A DNA stretch of 64,000 nucleotides, taken from Halorubrum salipaludis. GTDB lineage: Archaea; Halobacteriota; Halobacteria; Halobacteriales; Haloferacaceae. Where the stretch lies: contig NZ_NSKC01000003.1 in assembly GCF_002286985.1 (NCBI RefSeq), positions 124,001 to 188,000 on the forward strand, in the 5' to 3' direction. The position numbers were made by a program, and so were the translations under genes. Shown here one piece after another: positions 9,690 to 17,451 of the stretch. The notes beneath the pieces are model-generated. The model saw nothing but the letters and a program-made list of their open reading frames with translations. It ran no database searches and was not told the origin of the DNA. Within the stretch, counting starts at the first letter, position 1. Each line of letters starts with the position of its first letter.

Positions 9690-10985
9690 CTACAGCGCCT
9701 CCCGGATCTCGGAGGCGGCCTGGTCGAGGGCGGCGTCGCCGTCCTGCTCGCCGTTGAAGACGCGTTCCAGCGCCTCCGTCACCGGCGTCCAGACGCTGTC
9801 CATGTCCGGGTGCGACGGGATCGGGACGCCGTGGTCGACCTGCCGCGCGAACGCCTGCACCTCGGCGGAGAGGTCGTCGTTGTCCACGGCGTCGGCGAGG
9901 ACGGGAATGTACCCCTGCTCGTCGGCGTTGGTCAGGACGATGTCCTCGTTGGTGGTGTACCACTCGGCGAGCCCCGTCGCGGCGTCGACGGTCGAGGCGT
10001 CGGCGTCCGCGAGCATCGACGAGAAGTAGAACAGCTGAATCCCGGAGTACGTCCGCGGGTTGTTGCCCTCGACGGTCGGCAGCGTCGTGACCCCGAGGTT
10101 GTCGATCTCGCCCTGGAGGTTACCGAGCTCCCACGGGCCGTTGATCGCGAACGGCGCGAGCCCGTCGGCGAACGCGACGATCTGCGACTCGTAGCCCGGG
10201 TCGGACGGGATGTACTCGAACAGGGTCTGGAGCGCGTCGATCCCCTGTTTACACGCGTCGCTGTCGACGCCGACCTCGAGGTTCGACTCGTCGAACAGGT
10301 CGCCGCCGTACGCCTGGATGAACCCGCTGGCGAAGTAGGGGTCCGTGGCGGGGTACGAGAGACCGTACTGACCGTTCTCCGGGTCGTGGTGCTCGTCCAT
10401 GATCGAGACCATCTCCGCCATGGTCTCCGGCGGCTCGTCGACCAGGTCCTCGTTGTAGAACAGCGCGACCGTCTCGGACGCGAACGGGAGCCCGTAGAGC
10501 CCGCCGTCGAACTGCGCCGCCTCCTGTGCCGTCTCGGTGTAGTCGTCGAGCGAAACGTCGATGTCGTCGCTCGCGTCGTAGAGGAACGGCGGGTCCTCGC
10601 GGACCGCGAACCGGCCGACCCAGTCGTGCGCCCAGATCCACGAGTCCGGGCCGTCGCCCGCCGGGATCGCCGTTTCGAGCTGTTCGTCGAGTTCGCCGCC
10701 GGGCGCCTCCTTGTTGATCGTGTCGCCGGTCTCGGACTCGTACTGGCCGATGTACTCCGAGAGCGCCTCGTCCTCGGCGTCGGCGAGGTCGACCCACAGC
10801 CGCGCGGATCCGCCGCTGCCGCCGTCGGAACCGTCGGAGCCGTCGCTACCGTCGGAACCATCGCTACCGTCAGAGCCGTCGCCGCCGTCGCCGCCGTCGC
10901 CGCCGGTGCTGATACAGCCCGCGAGCGCCGCGAGCGCGGTCGATCCCCCCATCGCCTTCAGGAGCGTTCTGCGTTTCTCGTTCAT
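9690..10985 (-). CDS. extracellular solute-binding lipoprotein (sugar type)
   Basis: 431 residues. The start carries a Tat-like signal (KRRTLLK) and a lipobox LAGC with the lipid-modified cysteine at residue 24. A tether of glycine, serine and aspartate repeats (about 28-58, DNA 10811-10909) precedes the family-1 binding fold. The repeat tether is typical of haloarchaeal lipoproteins and is a likely site of length variation. The protein should capture its solute outside the cell and deliver it to the two permeases encoded directly downstream. It is transcribed divergently from the ATPase gene. Confidence 0.9.
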   Translation of the reverse strand: MNEKRRTLLKAMGGSTALAALAGCISTGGDGGDGGDGSDGSDGSDGSDGSDGSDGGSGGSARLWVDLADAEDEALSEYIGQYESETGDTINKEAPGGELDEQLETAIPAGDGPDSWIWAHDWVGRFAVREDPPFLYDASDDIDVSLDDYTETAQEAAQFDGGLYGLPFASETVALFYNEDLVDEPPETMAEMVSIMDEHHDPENGQYGLSYPATDPYFASGFIQAYGGDLFDESNLEVGVDSDACKQGIDALQTLFEYIPSDPGYESQIVAFADGLAPFAINGPWELGNLQGEIDNLGVTTLPTVEGNNPRTYSGIQLFYFSSMLADADASTVDAATGLAEWYTTNEDIVLTNADEQGYIPVLADAVDNDDLSAEVQAFARQVDHGVPIPSHPDMDSVWTPVTEALERVFNGEQDGDAALDQAASEIREAL

Positions 10986-11175
10986 GTGACTACAACAAAC
11001 GATGAATTACATATTCATACATTTAGTACTTTGGGTCGGGTTCGCAGGGGCTCCGGATAAACGCGGTTCGACGCCGATCGCACCGCGATCAGCGCGCACT
11101 CGATATTCGAGATGAGATCGTTCCTCACATATCTGAAAAACAGCAAAGAACTAATATGCCAGTAGGTCCGTTCTC
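10986..11175. promoter_or_regulatory. divergent promoter region of the sugar ABC transporter
   Basis: 190 bp between the binding-protein gene (minus) and the ATPase gene (plus). Both edges are rich in A and T, unlike the surroundings: near 11005-11030 for the minus gene and near 11125-11160 for the plus gene. A short palindrome AGTACT at 11027-11032 could be part of a regulator site. Shared control of both transcripts is inferred, and exact boxes are uncertain. Confidence 0.5.
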
Positions 11176-12315
11176 ATGGAAATGGCACGAGTCACGCTCG
11201 ACACGCTCCGGAAGGAGTTCGACCGGGGGACCATCGTCGCCGTCGACGACCTCGACCTGGAGATCGAGGACGGGGAGTTCGTGACCGTCGTCGGCCCGTC
11301 GGGCTGCGGGAAGACGACCACGCTCCGGATGGTCGCGGGGCTAGAGGAGCCCACCTCGGGCGCCGTCCGGTTCGACGACGAGGACGTCACGGAGGTCCAC
11401 GCGAAGGAGCGCCCGGTCGCGATGGTGTTCCAGAACTACGCGCTGTACCCCCACAAGACGGTCATGGAAAACATGGCGTTCGGGCTCAAGATGAGCACCG
11501 ACATGACGGAGGACGAACGGCGCGAGCGCGTGACCGAGATGGCCGAGATGATGGGGATTGAGGACCTGCTCGACGACAAGCCGGATGAGCTCTCCGGCGG
11601 GCAGAAGCAGCGCGTCGCGCTCGGCCGCGCCATCGCCCGCGAGCCCGAGGTGTTCCTGTTCGACGAGCCGCTCAGCAACCTCGACGCCAAGCTCCGCACC
11701 GAGATGCGCGCGGAGATACAGAAGCTCCAGAAGGAGTTCGGCGTCACCGCGATGTACGTCACTCACGATCAGGAGGAGGCGATGACGATGGGCGATCGCC
11801 TCGCGATCTTGAACGACGGGAAGCTCCAGCAGGTCGGGAAGCCGACGGAGGTGTACGAGAACCCGGTCAACGAGTTCGTCGCCGGCTTCATCGGTTCGCC
11901 CTCGATGAACTTCGTCGACGTGACGGTCGAGACCGACGGCTCGTCGGCGACGATCCGCAACGACGATGTCGGGCTCGCCTTCGAGCTCAGCGACGAGTAC
12001 GTCGCGGGCCACGCGCTGGAGAACGCCCCGTACACGCTCGGGATCCGCCCCGAGAACATTCGGATCGTGGAGGAGCCGACCGGCGACGAGACGCTCGCCT
12101 CGACCGTCGAGGTCGTCGAACCGATCGGTTCCGACAACTACGTCCACCTCGCGGTCAACGACGACTTCCTCGCGCGGTCGCCCCCGGACGTCAAGCCCGA
12201 GGCCGGCGACGAGGTGGGCGTGGTGTTCGAGGAGGAGAGCATCCACCTGTTCGACGCCGAGACCGGCGAGGACGTGTTCCTGACCGACGAGGAGATTGCG
12301 GCCGCAGTGGCCTGA
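11176..12315 (+). CDS. sugar ABC transporter ATPase, MalK/UgpC type
   Basis: 379 residues. The nucleotide-binding domain (1-240) has Walker A GPSGCGKTT, the Q loop (VFQNYALYP), signature LSGGQKQR, Walker B VFLFDEP and the switch histidine (VTHDQEEA). The C-terminal TOBE/MalK regulatory domain (about 245-375) marks it as the sugar-importer subclass. It energises the transporter whose binding protein and permeases are encoded divergently. A second ATG six bases downstream (MARVTLD) is an equally possible start. In other systems MalK-type ATPases can serve several importers, so it may not be exclusive to its neighbours. Confidence 0.93.
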   Translation: MEMARVTLDTLRKEFDRGTIVAVDDLDLEIEDGEFVTVVGPSGCGKTTTLRMVAGLEEPTSGAVRFDDEDVTEVHAKERPVAMVFQNYALYPHKTVMENMAFGLKMSTDMTEDERRERVTEMAEMMGIEDLLDDKPDELSGGQKQRVALGRAIAREPEVFLFDEPLSNLDAKLRTEMRAEIQKLQKEFGVTAMYVTHDQEEAMTMGDRLAILNDGKLQQVGKPTEVYENPVNEFVAGFIGSPSMNFVDVTVETDGSSATIRNDDVGLAFELSDEYVAGHALENAPYTLGIRPENIRIVEEPTGDETLASTVEVVEPIGSDNYVHLAVNDDFLARSPPDVKPEAGDEVGVVFEEESIHLFDAETGEDVFLTDEEIAAAVA

Positions 12316-12386
12316 TACGGAGCGGTTCCGGATCGGTGGGTTCGCGCGGAATCTCGGAATGCGCCGGTCGTCACGGTCGACGATGC

Positions 12387-12705
12387 CTTATAAACAGTTG
12401 TTGTCGGATCATCGGTGAACACCACCAAAGCCCCAACCACGAGGCCGGCGCACGCTCGCTGCGCGCTTCGGTCGCTCGCGGTGCTCGCTCCCTGCAGTGC
12501 TTGCGTCGCCTGCGCCGGCCTCGCGGCTGCCCCTTTGAGTCCCGCCCCCACAGCACCGCACCTCACGCCTCCCCAGCCTCGTCGCTGGCACCCTCCGCGT
12601 CGCTCCGGGTGCCAGCGACTCCCTCGCGCGTGCTTCTCGGCCACTGGGGCGGCCTCGAAGGCACGCGCCACCGCACTAACAGGATTCAAAAGTCGACTTA
12701 TAAAC
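12387..12705 (-). repeat. dispersed structured element, copy 2
   Basis: Lies in the convergent gap between the ABC ATPase and the hydroquinone reductase genes, proposed sense on minus. It is bounded by identical 9-bp direct repeats CTTATAAAC at 12387-12395 and 12697-12705. The inner stem is 13 perfect pairs (12581-12593 with 12607-12619). The outer stem pairs 12441-12452 with 12511-12522 perfectly. It extends outward with two positions that are A-C on plus but G-U on minus. Conserved blocks include CAAAGCCCC, CCCCTTTGAGTCCCGCCC, GCCTCCCCAGCCTCG and GCGCCACCGCA. The variable hairpin of other copies is degenerate here. A reading frame opens at 12415, but its phase is not kept in the other copies. 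Confidence 0.85.
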
Positions 12706-12729
12706 CGCTCCGTCCGCTGTCTCACTCCT

Positions 12730-13761
12730 TCAGTCCGCCGCGTCCGGCGTCGGCGCCTCGCCGCCGAGCCGGTCGCGGTCGTGGTCGGCCTCGAAGTCGA
12801 GGTCCGGGCCGCGCGCGATGATCCCGGAGGGAGTCACGTCCGGGTGCGTCGTGTAGTAGTGCTCCTTGATGTGGCTCATGTTCACCGTCTCGGCGACGCC
12901 CGCGGTCTGGTAGAGGTCGCGCAGGTACGGCCAGAGGTGCTCGTACTGGTGAACGAACTGCTTGTTACACATGAAGTGGGTGTGGTACACCTGATCGAAC
13001 CGGACCAGCGTCGTGAACATGCAGATGTCCGCCTCGGTCAGCGAGTCGCCGACGAGGTAGCGCTGGTCCGCGAGGTGCTCGTTCCACCGGTCGAGCGCGC
13101 CGAACAGCTCGTCGATCGCCTCGTCGTAGGCCCCCTGCGACTTCGCGAACCCGGCGCGGTAGACGCCGTTGTTGACGGGCTCGTAGATGTCGGTGATCAC
13201 CTGGTCGACCGCCGCGACGGTCGCCTCGTCGTCGGGACCGGGCAGCAGCGACGCGTCGTTGCCGAACTCGTCGAAGGCGGTCGAGAGCATGCGGAGCACC
13301 TCGCGCGACTCGTTGTTGACGATCGTCTCCTCCTCGGTGTCCCACAGCACGGGGACGGTCACCCGACAGGTGGCGTCGGGGTCGGCCGCGACGTACAGCT
13401 CGCGGAGGTAGTCGCTGCCGTGGAGCTTGTCTGGCGTGCATCCCTCCTTCTCGGGGCTGAACTGCCAGCCGTCCTCGGCCCGGTACGGGTCGACGACCGA
13501 GACGCCGATCGCGTCCTCCAACCCGAGCAGCGACCGCGCGAGCAGGGTGCGGTGCGCCCACGGACAGGCGTACGAGACGTACAGGTGGTACCGCCCCGCC
13601 TCGGGCTGGAACCGCTCGTCCGGCTCGGCGTCGACGTGGTCGGGCACGTCGCTGCCGGCGATCCAGTTCCGGAAGGTCGTCTCGCCGCGCTGGAACGACC
13701 CCTCATCGTCGGTCGCCTCGTACGCGTCGGTCCGCCACTCGCCGTCGACGAGCTGATTCAT
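12730..13761 (-). CDS. glutathionyl-hydroquinone reductase-like (omega GST) protein
   Basis: 343 residues of the YqjG/ECM4 family. The N-terminal thioredoxin-like half holds the catalytic YACPWAHRTLLA motif. The all-helical GST C-terminal domain follows, with a SLTEADICMFTTLVRFD segment. The family reduces S-glutathionyl quinols. Haloarchaea are known to make gamma-glutamylcysteine rather than glutathione, so the thiol partner here is probably different (inference). The start at 13761 (MNQLVDGEWR) matches the family; nine open codons upstream are unlikely to be used. The gene converges on element copy 2 and stands alone. Confidence 0.9.
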   Translation of the reverse strand: MNQLVDGEWRTDAYEATDDEGSFQRGETTFRNWIAGSDVPDHVDAEPDERFQPEAGRYHLYVSYACPWAHRTLLARSLLGLEDAIGVSVVDPYRAEDGWQFSPEKEGCTPDKLHGSDYLRELYVAADPDATCRVTVPVLWDTEEETIVNNESREVLRMLSTAFDEFGNDASLLPGPDDEATVAAVDQVITDIYEPVNNGVYRAGFAKSQGAYDEAIDELFGALDRWNEHLADQRYLVGDSLTEADICMFTTLVRFDQVYHTHFMCNKQFVHQYEHLWPYLRDLYQTAGVAETVNMSHIKEHYYTTHPDVTPSGIIARGPDLDFEADHDRDRLGGEAPTPDAAD

Positions 13762-13857
13762 ACCCGATCGTACGGGCGCGAGCCCCATAACGTGGGCGGG
13801 GACGCGCGCGTCACCGGGCCCTCATCGCTGGCCCCTCGCGCCAGACGACCGCACCGC

Positions 13858-13871
13858 CGGCAATATTGCCG
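13858..13871. promoter_or_regulatory. 14-bp perfect palindrome, possible operator
   Basis: CGGCAATATTGCCG is a perfect inverted repeat in the gap between the reductase gene and the following plus-strand gene. It sits about 13 bp before a TATA-like TTTATG near 13884. Its position would suit a regulator-binding site, but no regulator is known for it. The remaining gap to 14058 holds no convincing gene, only a 31-codon GTG frame at 13970 that overlaps the next start. Confidence 0.35.
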
Positions 13872-14058
13872 CGTCGCGACGGGTTTATGCGACGCACGCG
13901 ACTACCGACTGCCAGTCATGGCCGCACAGGCGATGGATCGCGTTCCGCGATCGTGATGAGGTCTCTTCCGTGAGTATCGACAGTACGCGCCGAGCCGACG
14001 ACTCGCCCCCGAGAGCCGTCGCTCCGCCGACCGCGTCGTCGACCGAGGTGATCGCCCG

Positions 14059-14877
14059 ATGCTGACCGGCCGCGAGGCGGTCGCCCGGACCGGCATCGAC
14101 GCCGCGGCGCTGAAGCCCGCCGAGTGCGACGTCTCCCGCGCGGTCGACCTCCCGGTCGATCGGGTGACGATCGACTACGAGGGCCGCGAGCACCTCCCGG
14201 ACGCGGCGACGCTCGACCGGCTGGCCGCGGCGACGGAGCTGTACGTCACCACCCCGGTGCGGGCCGACGGGTTCGACCCGCTCGGGGACGACTCGCTCGT
14301 CGGCGAGATCCCGGACGCCGCCCGCCGGGTGCTCGTCGCGGGCCACGGCGCCTACCTCTCGGAGGAGGAGTCGTCGCGCGCGGTCGCCCCGCGGCTCGGG
14401 GCCGCGCGGCGCGACGCCCCCGACGCGTGGGTCGGCACCGAGGGCGTCGAGCGCGTCGCGCTCGCGGCGGGCGGGACCCAGTTCGAGCTGCTCACTCGGT
14501 CGACCGACCGGGACGTGCGCGCGCTCCGCGCCGCCGGGTTCGAGGGCGAGGTCGCCGTCTACGCGCCCACCGTCCTGACCGACGACGAGGACGCCGTCCT
14601 CGACGCCGTGGGCGCGTACGTCTCCCGGCGCCGTCCCGTCGCTCGCGCGCTGCCGGACGGGGACGGAGACGGGGCCGACGGAGCCGACGGCGACGGGCCC
14701 CCGACCGACTCGTCGGCGACGGGGCGCGCCCGCGAGGTGCTCTCGGCGGCCGCGCGCGACTTCGCGCTCGTCGGGTCGCCCGAGACGGTCCGCGAGCGCG
14801 TCGACGACCTCCGCGAGGCCGGCGTCGACCACGTGGTCGGCTACCCCGCACGCGGGATCGACGAGTTTCTGGCGTAG
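14059..14877 (+). CDS. uncharacterised haloarchaeal protein, luciferase-like C terminus
   Basis: 272 residues, acidic, no membrane segments. I recall similar haloarchaeal proteins annotated only as a DUF. The last 35 residues (GSPETVRERVDDLREAGVDH) resemble the C-terminal helix of luciferase-like flavin/F420 monooxygenases. The rest lacks a recognisable complete TIM barrel. A glycine, aspartate and alanine run (about 195-220) forms a flexible linker before that tail. The gene is followed 62 bp later by an FAD oxidoreductase on the same strand with its own TATA box. No function is assigned. Confidence 0.7.
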   Translation: MLTGREAVARTGIDAAALKPAECDVSRAVDLPVDRVTIDYEGREHLPDAATLDRLAAATELYVTTPVRADGFDPLGDDSLVGEIPDAARRVLVAGHGAYLSEEESSRAVAPRLGAARRDAPDAWVGTEGVERVALAAGGTQFELLTRSTDRDVRALRAAGFEGEVAVYAPTVLTDDEDAVLDAVGAYVSRRRPVARALPDGDGDGADGADGDGPPTDSSATGRAREVLSAAARDFALVGSPETVRERVDDLREAGVDHVVGYPARGIDEFLA

Positions 14878-14908
14878 CGCCGGTTCCCCCTCGCCGCGTC
14901 GGCCACGG

Positions 14909-14915
14909 TTTTTAA
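14909..14915 (+). promoter_or_regulatory. TATA-like box of the FAD oxidoreductase gene
   Basis: TTTTTAA lies about 28 bp before the ATG at 14940, consistent with leaderless transcription. Confidence 0.5.
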
Positions 14916-14939
14916 CAAGACGCACCGCGACGCATCCCC

Positions 14940-16211
14940 ATGAGCCGAGACGAATCGCCGGACAGCGCCGAGCGCTCCGCAGGCGCGACTCCCGCGGTCG
15001 CGGTCGTCGGCGGCGGGGCGGTCGGCGTCACCGCGGCCGCGGACCTCGCGGCGCGCGGCGCCGACGTGACGCTGTACGACCGCGGCGACCTCGGATCCGG
15101 GAGCTCCGGGCGCGCGGCGGGCGTGCTGTACGACGCGTACGCCGAGGACGTGGACGCCGCGCTGGCCGCCCGCGCGATGGACCGGTTCCGGGCGTTCGAC
15201 CGCTCGCTCCCCGGGTTCTCGTTCACGCCCTGTCCCTACGTCATCGCCGTCCGAGAGGGCGATTCCGACGCCGAGGCCGTGCCCGCGATGGTCGATCGGA
15301 TGCGCGAGCACGGTCGGGACGTGGCGGTCGTCGACCCCGAGGCCCTCGCCGAGCGGTTCCCCCTCGCGACCGACGACCTCGCGGTCGCCGCGGTCGCCGA
15401 GGGCGCCGGCTGGTGTGACCCCGCGAGCTACGTCGCCGCGACGGGCGAGCGCGCGCGCCGTGAGGGGGTCGCCGTCGAGACCGACACTCCCGTGTCGCTC
15501 GCGGGCGACGGTACCGAACCGGAGCCCGTCGTGGCGGGGCGATCCGGCAACCCCCGAGCGTTCGACGCGGTCGTCGTCGCCGCCGGCGCGCACACCGCCG
15601 CCCTCCTCGGCGACGCGGGGATCGAGGTCCCCGTGGTCCCGTACCGCGTGCAGGCGCTGACGGCCGGGGTCGGCGCGGGCGGACCGGAAAGCGCCGACGG
15701 GCGGACGGCGTACGACGGACCGATGGTGTACGACGCGACGGCCGGCGCCTACGTCCGACCCCACCCGACCGGGCTGCTCGCCGGCGACGGCACGGAGCCG
15801 GTCCCCGCGGACCCGGACGGCTATGACCGGACGGGCGACGACTGGTTCGTCGATTCTGTCTCCGAGACGCTCCGCGAGCGGCTCGACGCAGTCGGGTCGG
15901 ACGGCCCGGACGTCGAGCGCGCGTGGGCCGGGCTCTGTACGGCGACCCCCGACGGCGACCCGCTGGTCGGGCCGGTCGGCGGCCCCGCCGACCGCGTGTT
16001 CGTCGCCGCCGGCTGGCAGGGCCACGGGTTCATGCGCGCGCCGGCGATCGGGGAGCTGGTCGCCGAGGGGGTGCTCGCGTCGCTCGACGGGATCGACGCG
16101 GGAGCCCCGGAGTCGCCGTGGATCGACGCGTTCGATCCCGCCCGCTTCGACGGGGACGAGGCGTTCGAGATCGCGGAGGGGATGTCGGTAGAGAGCCGGG
16201 CGGGGGAGTGA
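14940..16211 (+). CDS. FAD-dependent oxidoreductase, DAO/glycine oxidase type
   Basis: 423 residues. The N-terminal Rossmann FAD site (VVGGGAVGVTAAADLAARG, about 21-39) is followed by the acidic ribose-binding strand TLYD. The late FAD segment includes WAGLCTATPDGDPLVGPVG and a GHGFMRAPAIGEL helix near residue 360. The family oxidises secondary or primary amino groups of amino acids such as sarcosine, glycine or D-amino acids. No partner subunit or transporter is adjacent to narrow the substrate. It converges on the Hsp20 gene 12 bp away. Confidence 0.85.
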   Translation: MSRDESPDSAERSAGATPAVAVVGGGAVGVTAAADLAARGADVTLYDRGDLGSGSSGRAAGVLYDAYAEDVDAALAARAMDRFRAFDRSLPGFSFTPCPYVIAVREGDSDAEAVPAMVDRMREHGRDVAVVDPEALAERFPLATDDLAVAAVAEGAGWCDPASYVAATGERARREGVAVETDTPVSLAGDGTEPEPVVAGRSGNPRAFDAVVVAAGAHTAALLGDAGIEVPVVPYRVQALTAGVGAGGPESADGRTAYDGPMVYDATAGAYVRPHPTGLLAGDGTEPVPADPDGYDRTGDDWFVDSVSETLRERLDAVGSDGPDVERAWAGLCTATPDGDPLVGPVGGPADRVFVAAGWQGHGFMRAPAIGELVAEGVLASLDGIDAGAPESPWIDAFDPARFDGDEAFEIAEGMSVESRAGE

Positions 16212-16223
16212 GAAGCGCCGCGG

Positions 16224-16703
16224 TCAGGCGTTGTCGTCTTTGCCGTCTTCGTCGCCGTCGCTGGTGTCGCCGTCGTCGCCCGCTTCGTCACCGTCCTCCT
16301 CCACCACGGCCACGTCGCGCCCGTCGTCTTTCTTCGGGATCTCCACCTGAAGCGTCCCGTTCCGTGTGAGCGTCGCGTTCGCGCCCTGCGGCGTCACGCT
16401 CGCGTCCGCCGGGAGGTCGGCGCTGCCGGACAGCGAGACGCCGCGGCCGGGGAACAGCATCTCGTAGCCGTCGTAGAAGTCGCGGAACCGGTCGAGCTCG
16501 ACCTCGACGGTGTGATCGAGGAACGTCACGTTCAGGTCCTCGCCGCGGACGCCAGGGGCGTCGAAGACGACGAGGTAGGCGTCGTCGCTCTCGAGGAGGT
16601 CGTACGAGAGCGGCCGGCGCTCCTGCATCTTGCTCCACCCGCGGCCGAGGCGTTCGAGGGTGCGGCGGACGATCGACCGCCCCGTCTCGACGAGGTCGCT
16701 CAC
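16224..16703 (-). CDS. Hsp20/alpha-crystallin small heat shock protein
   Basis: 159 residues starting with GTG at 16703. The alpha-crystallin domain spans about residues 30-125 (YLVVFDAPGVRGEDLNVTFL near the start), ending with the LQVEIPKK strand. A highly acidic aspartate/glutamate tail (about 130-159) suits a high-salt cytoplasm. It should act as an ATP-independent holdase; homologues also include gas-vesicle GvpH, but no gvp genes are here. The start is three bases after the zinc-finger gene's stop, so the two are probably cotranscribed. Confidence 0.85.
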   Translation of the reverse strand: MSDLVETGRSIVRRTLERLGRGWSKMQERRPLSYDLLESDDAYLVVFDAPGVRGEDLNVTFLDHTVEVELDRFRDFYDGYEMLFPGRGVSLSGSADLPADASVTPQGANATLTRNGTLQVEIPKKDDGRDVAVVEEDGDEAGDDGDTSDGDEDGKDDNA

Positions 16704-16706
16704 GGG

Positions 16707-16862
16707 CTACACCTCGATCTCGGAGAGCTCGCTCCCGCCGCAGTACGGGCACGAGAGGTCCTCGACCGCGTGGTCGTCGGGCACGTCGTAGGTGTAGTGG
16801 TTCTCGAACATGTCGAGCTCGCAGTCGTCGCTCTCGCACTTGACCTCCATCGTCGATGGCAT
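16707..16862 (-). CDS. 51-residue zinc-finger micro-protein
   Basis: A small open frame easily missed by gene finders. The product begins MPSTMEVKCESDDCELD and ends with a CPYCGG motif and SELSEIEV. The four cysteines (a CxxxxC-type pair near residues 9-14 and CPYC near 40) should hold one zinc. Conserved haloarchaeal zinc-finger micro-proteins of this design are known. The ATG at 16862 fits leaderless transcription from the box at 16889; a second in-frame ATG at 16850 would give 47 residues. It lies immediately upstream of Hsp20 and is probably cotranscribed. Function unknown. Confidence 0.8.
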   Translation of the reverse strand: MPSTMEVKCESDDCELDMFENHYTYDVPDDHAVEDLSCPYCGGSELSEIEV

Positions 16863-16888
16863 ATACGGAACCGTTGTGTCGGCGAGGG

Positions 16889-16895
16889 CTTAAAC
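16889..16895 (-). promoter_or_regulatory. TATA-like box of the zinc-finger/Hsp20 unit
   Basis: GTTTAAG on minus, about 28-30 bp before the ATG at 16862. This supports the longer start of the zinc-finger protein. Confidence 0.5.
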
Positions 16896-16947
16896 GGCGT
16901 GGCGGCGGCGGTCCGGTCGGCACGTGTGACCGATCGCGCGGGTCCCG

Positions 16948-17340
16948 TCAGATCCCGGCTCCGCGGAGCCGTTCGGGAACGACGGTGCGCTCGGCGAGCG
17001 ACACGGCGAGCGTCCCGAGCGCGACGCCCGCGAGGAAGCCGGGTCCGTACGGGAAAAGCGCCGGCGCGAACGCGAGCGCGACGCCGAGCCAGACGGACGC
17101 GAGCAGGATCCCTCCGCCGGCGGCGACGTACGTCAGCGTCTCGTACCGGTCCGGTGACAGCCGATCCCGCGCCAGCCACGCGGCCGGGCCGAAGACGAGG
17201 GCGGTTCCGACCGCCCACGCGGCCGCAGTCAGCCACGGTCGGGGGTCGGCGCCGTAGAACTGCACGGCGGCGAAGACAGAAACACCGCCGAGGGCGACGT
17301 ACTGTACGACCCGCTGGCGTCGACTGGACGTGGAGGGCAC
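16948..17340 (-). CDS. four-helix membrane protein of unknown function
   Basis: 130 residues from a GTG start. Four hydrophobic segments lie at about 13-30, 36-54, 70-88 and 95-112, separated by short charged loops. No catalytic or transport motif is visible, and no family was recognised. A strong TATA box 26 bp upstream supports the GTG start and leaderless transcription. It is a single-gene unit between the zinc-finger gene and the divergent radical SAM gene. Confidence 0.7.
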   Translation of the reverse strand: MPSTSSRRQRVVQYVALGGVSVFAAVQFYGADPRPWLTAAAWAVGTALVFGPAAWLARDRLSPDRYETLTYVAAGGGILLASVWLGVALAFAPALFPYGPGFLAGVALGTLAVSLAERTVVPERLRGAGI

Positions 17341-17362
17341 GGGTTCCGTTACCGAGCGACTC

Positions 17363-17370
17363 CTTATAAG
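17363..17370 (-). promoter_or_regulatory. TATA box of the four-helix membrane protein gene
   Basis: CTTATAAG preceded on minus by CCGATCG, placed 26 bp before the GTG at 17340. It is one of the clearest promoters in the window. Confidence 0.65.
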
Positions 17371-17451
17371 CGATCGGCCCGCCGCTCACGCTCCCGATCC
17401 GCCCCCGCGTTCCGCACGCTTTTCCCGTCTCGGCCGACTACGAGAGGTAAC

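Noticed and set aside
10811-10909. independent tandem repeat locus
   Set aside because: It lies in frame within the binding-protein gene and encodes its Gly/Ser/Asp tether, so it is described there.
12415-13956. 513-codon frame starting GTGAACACC in element copy 2
   Set aside because: The start resembles a leaderless gene, but other copies shift phase before the CTTTGAG block. The downstream half is antisense to the reductase gene.
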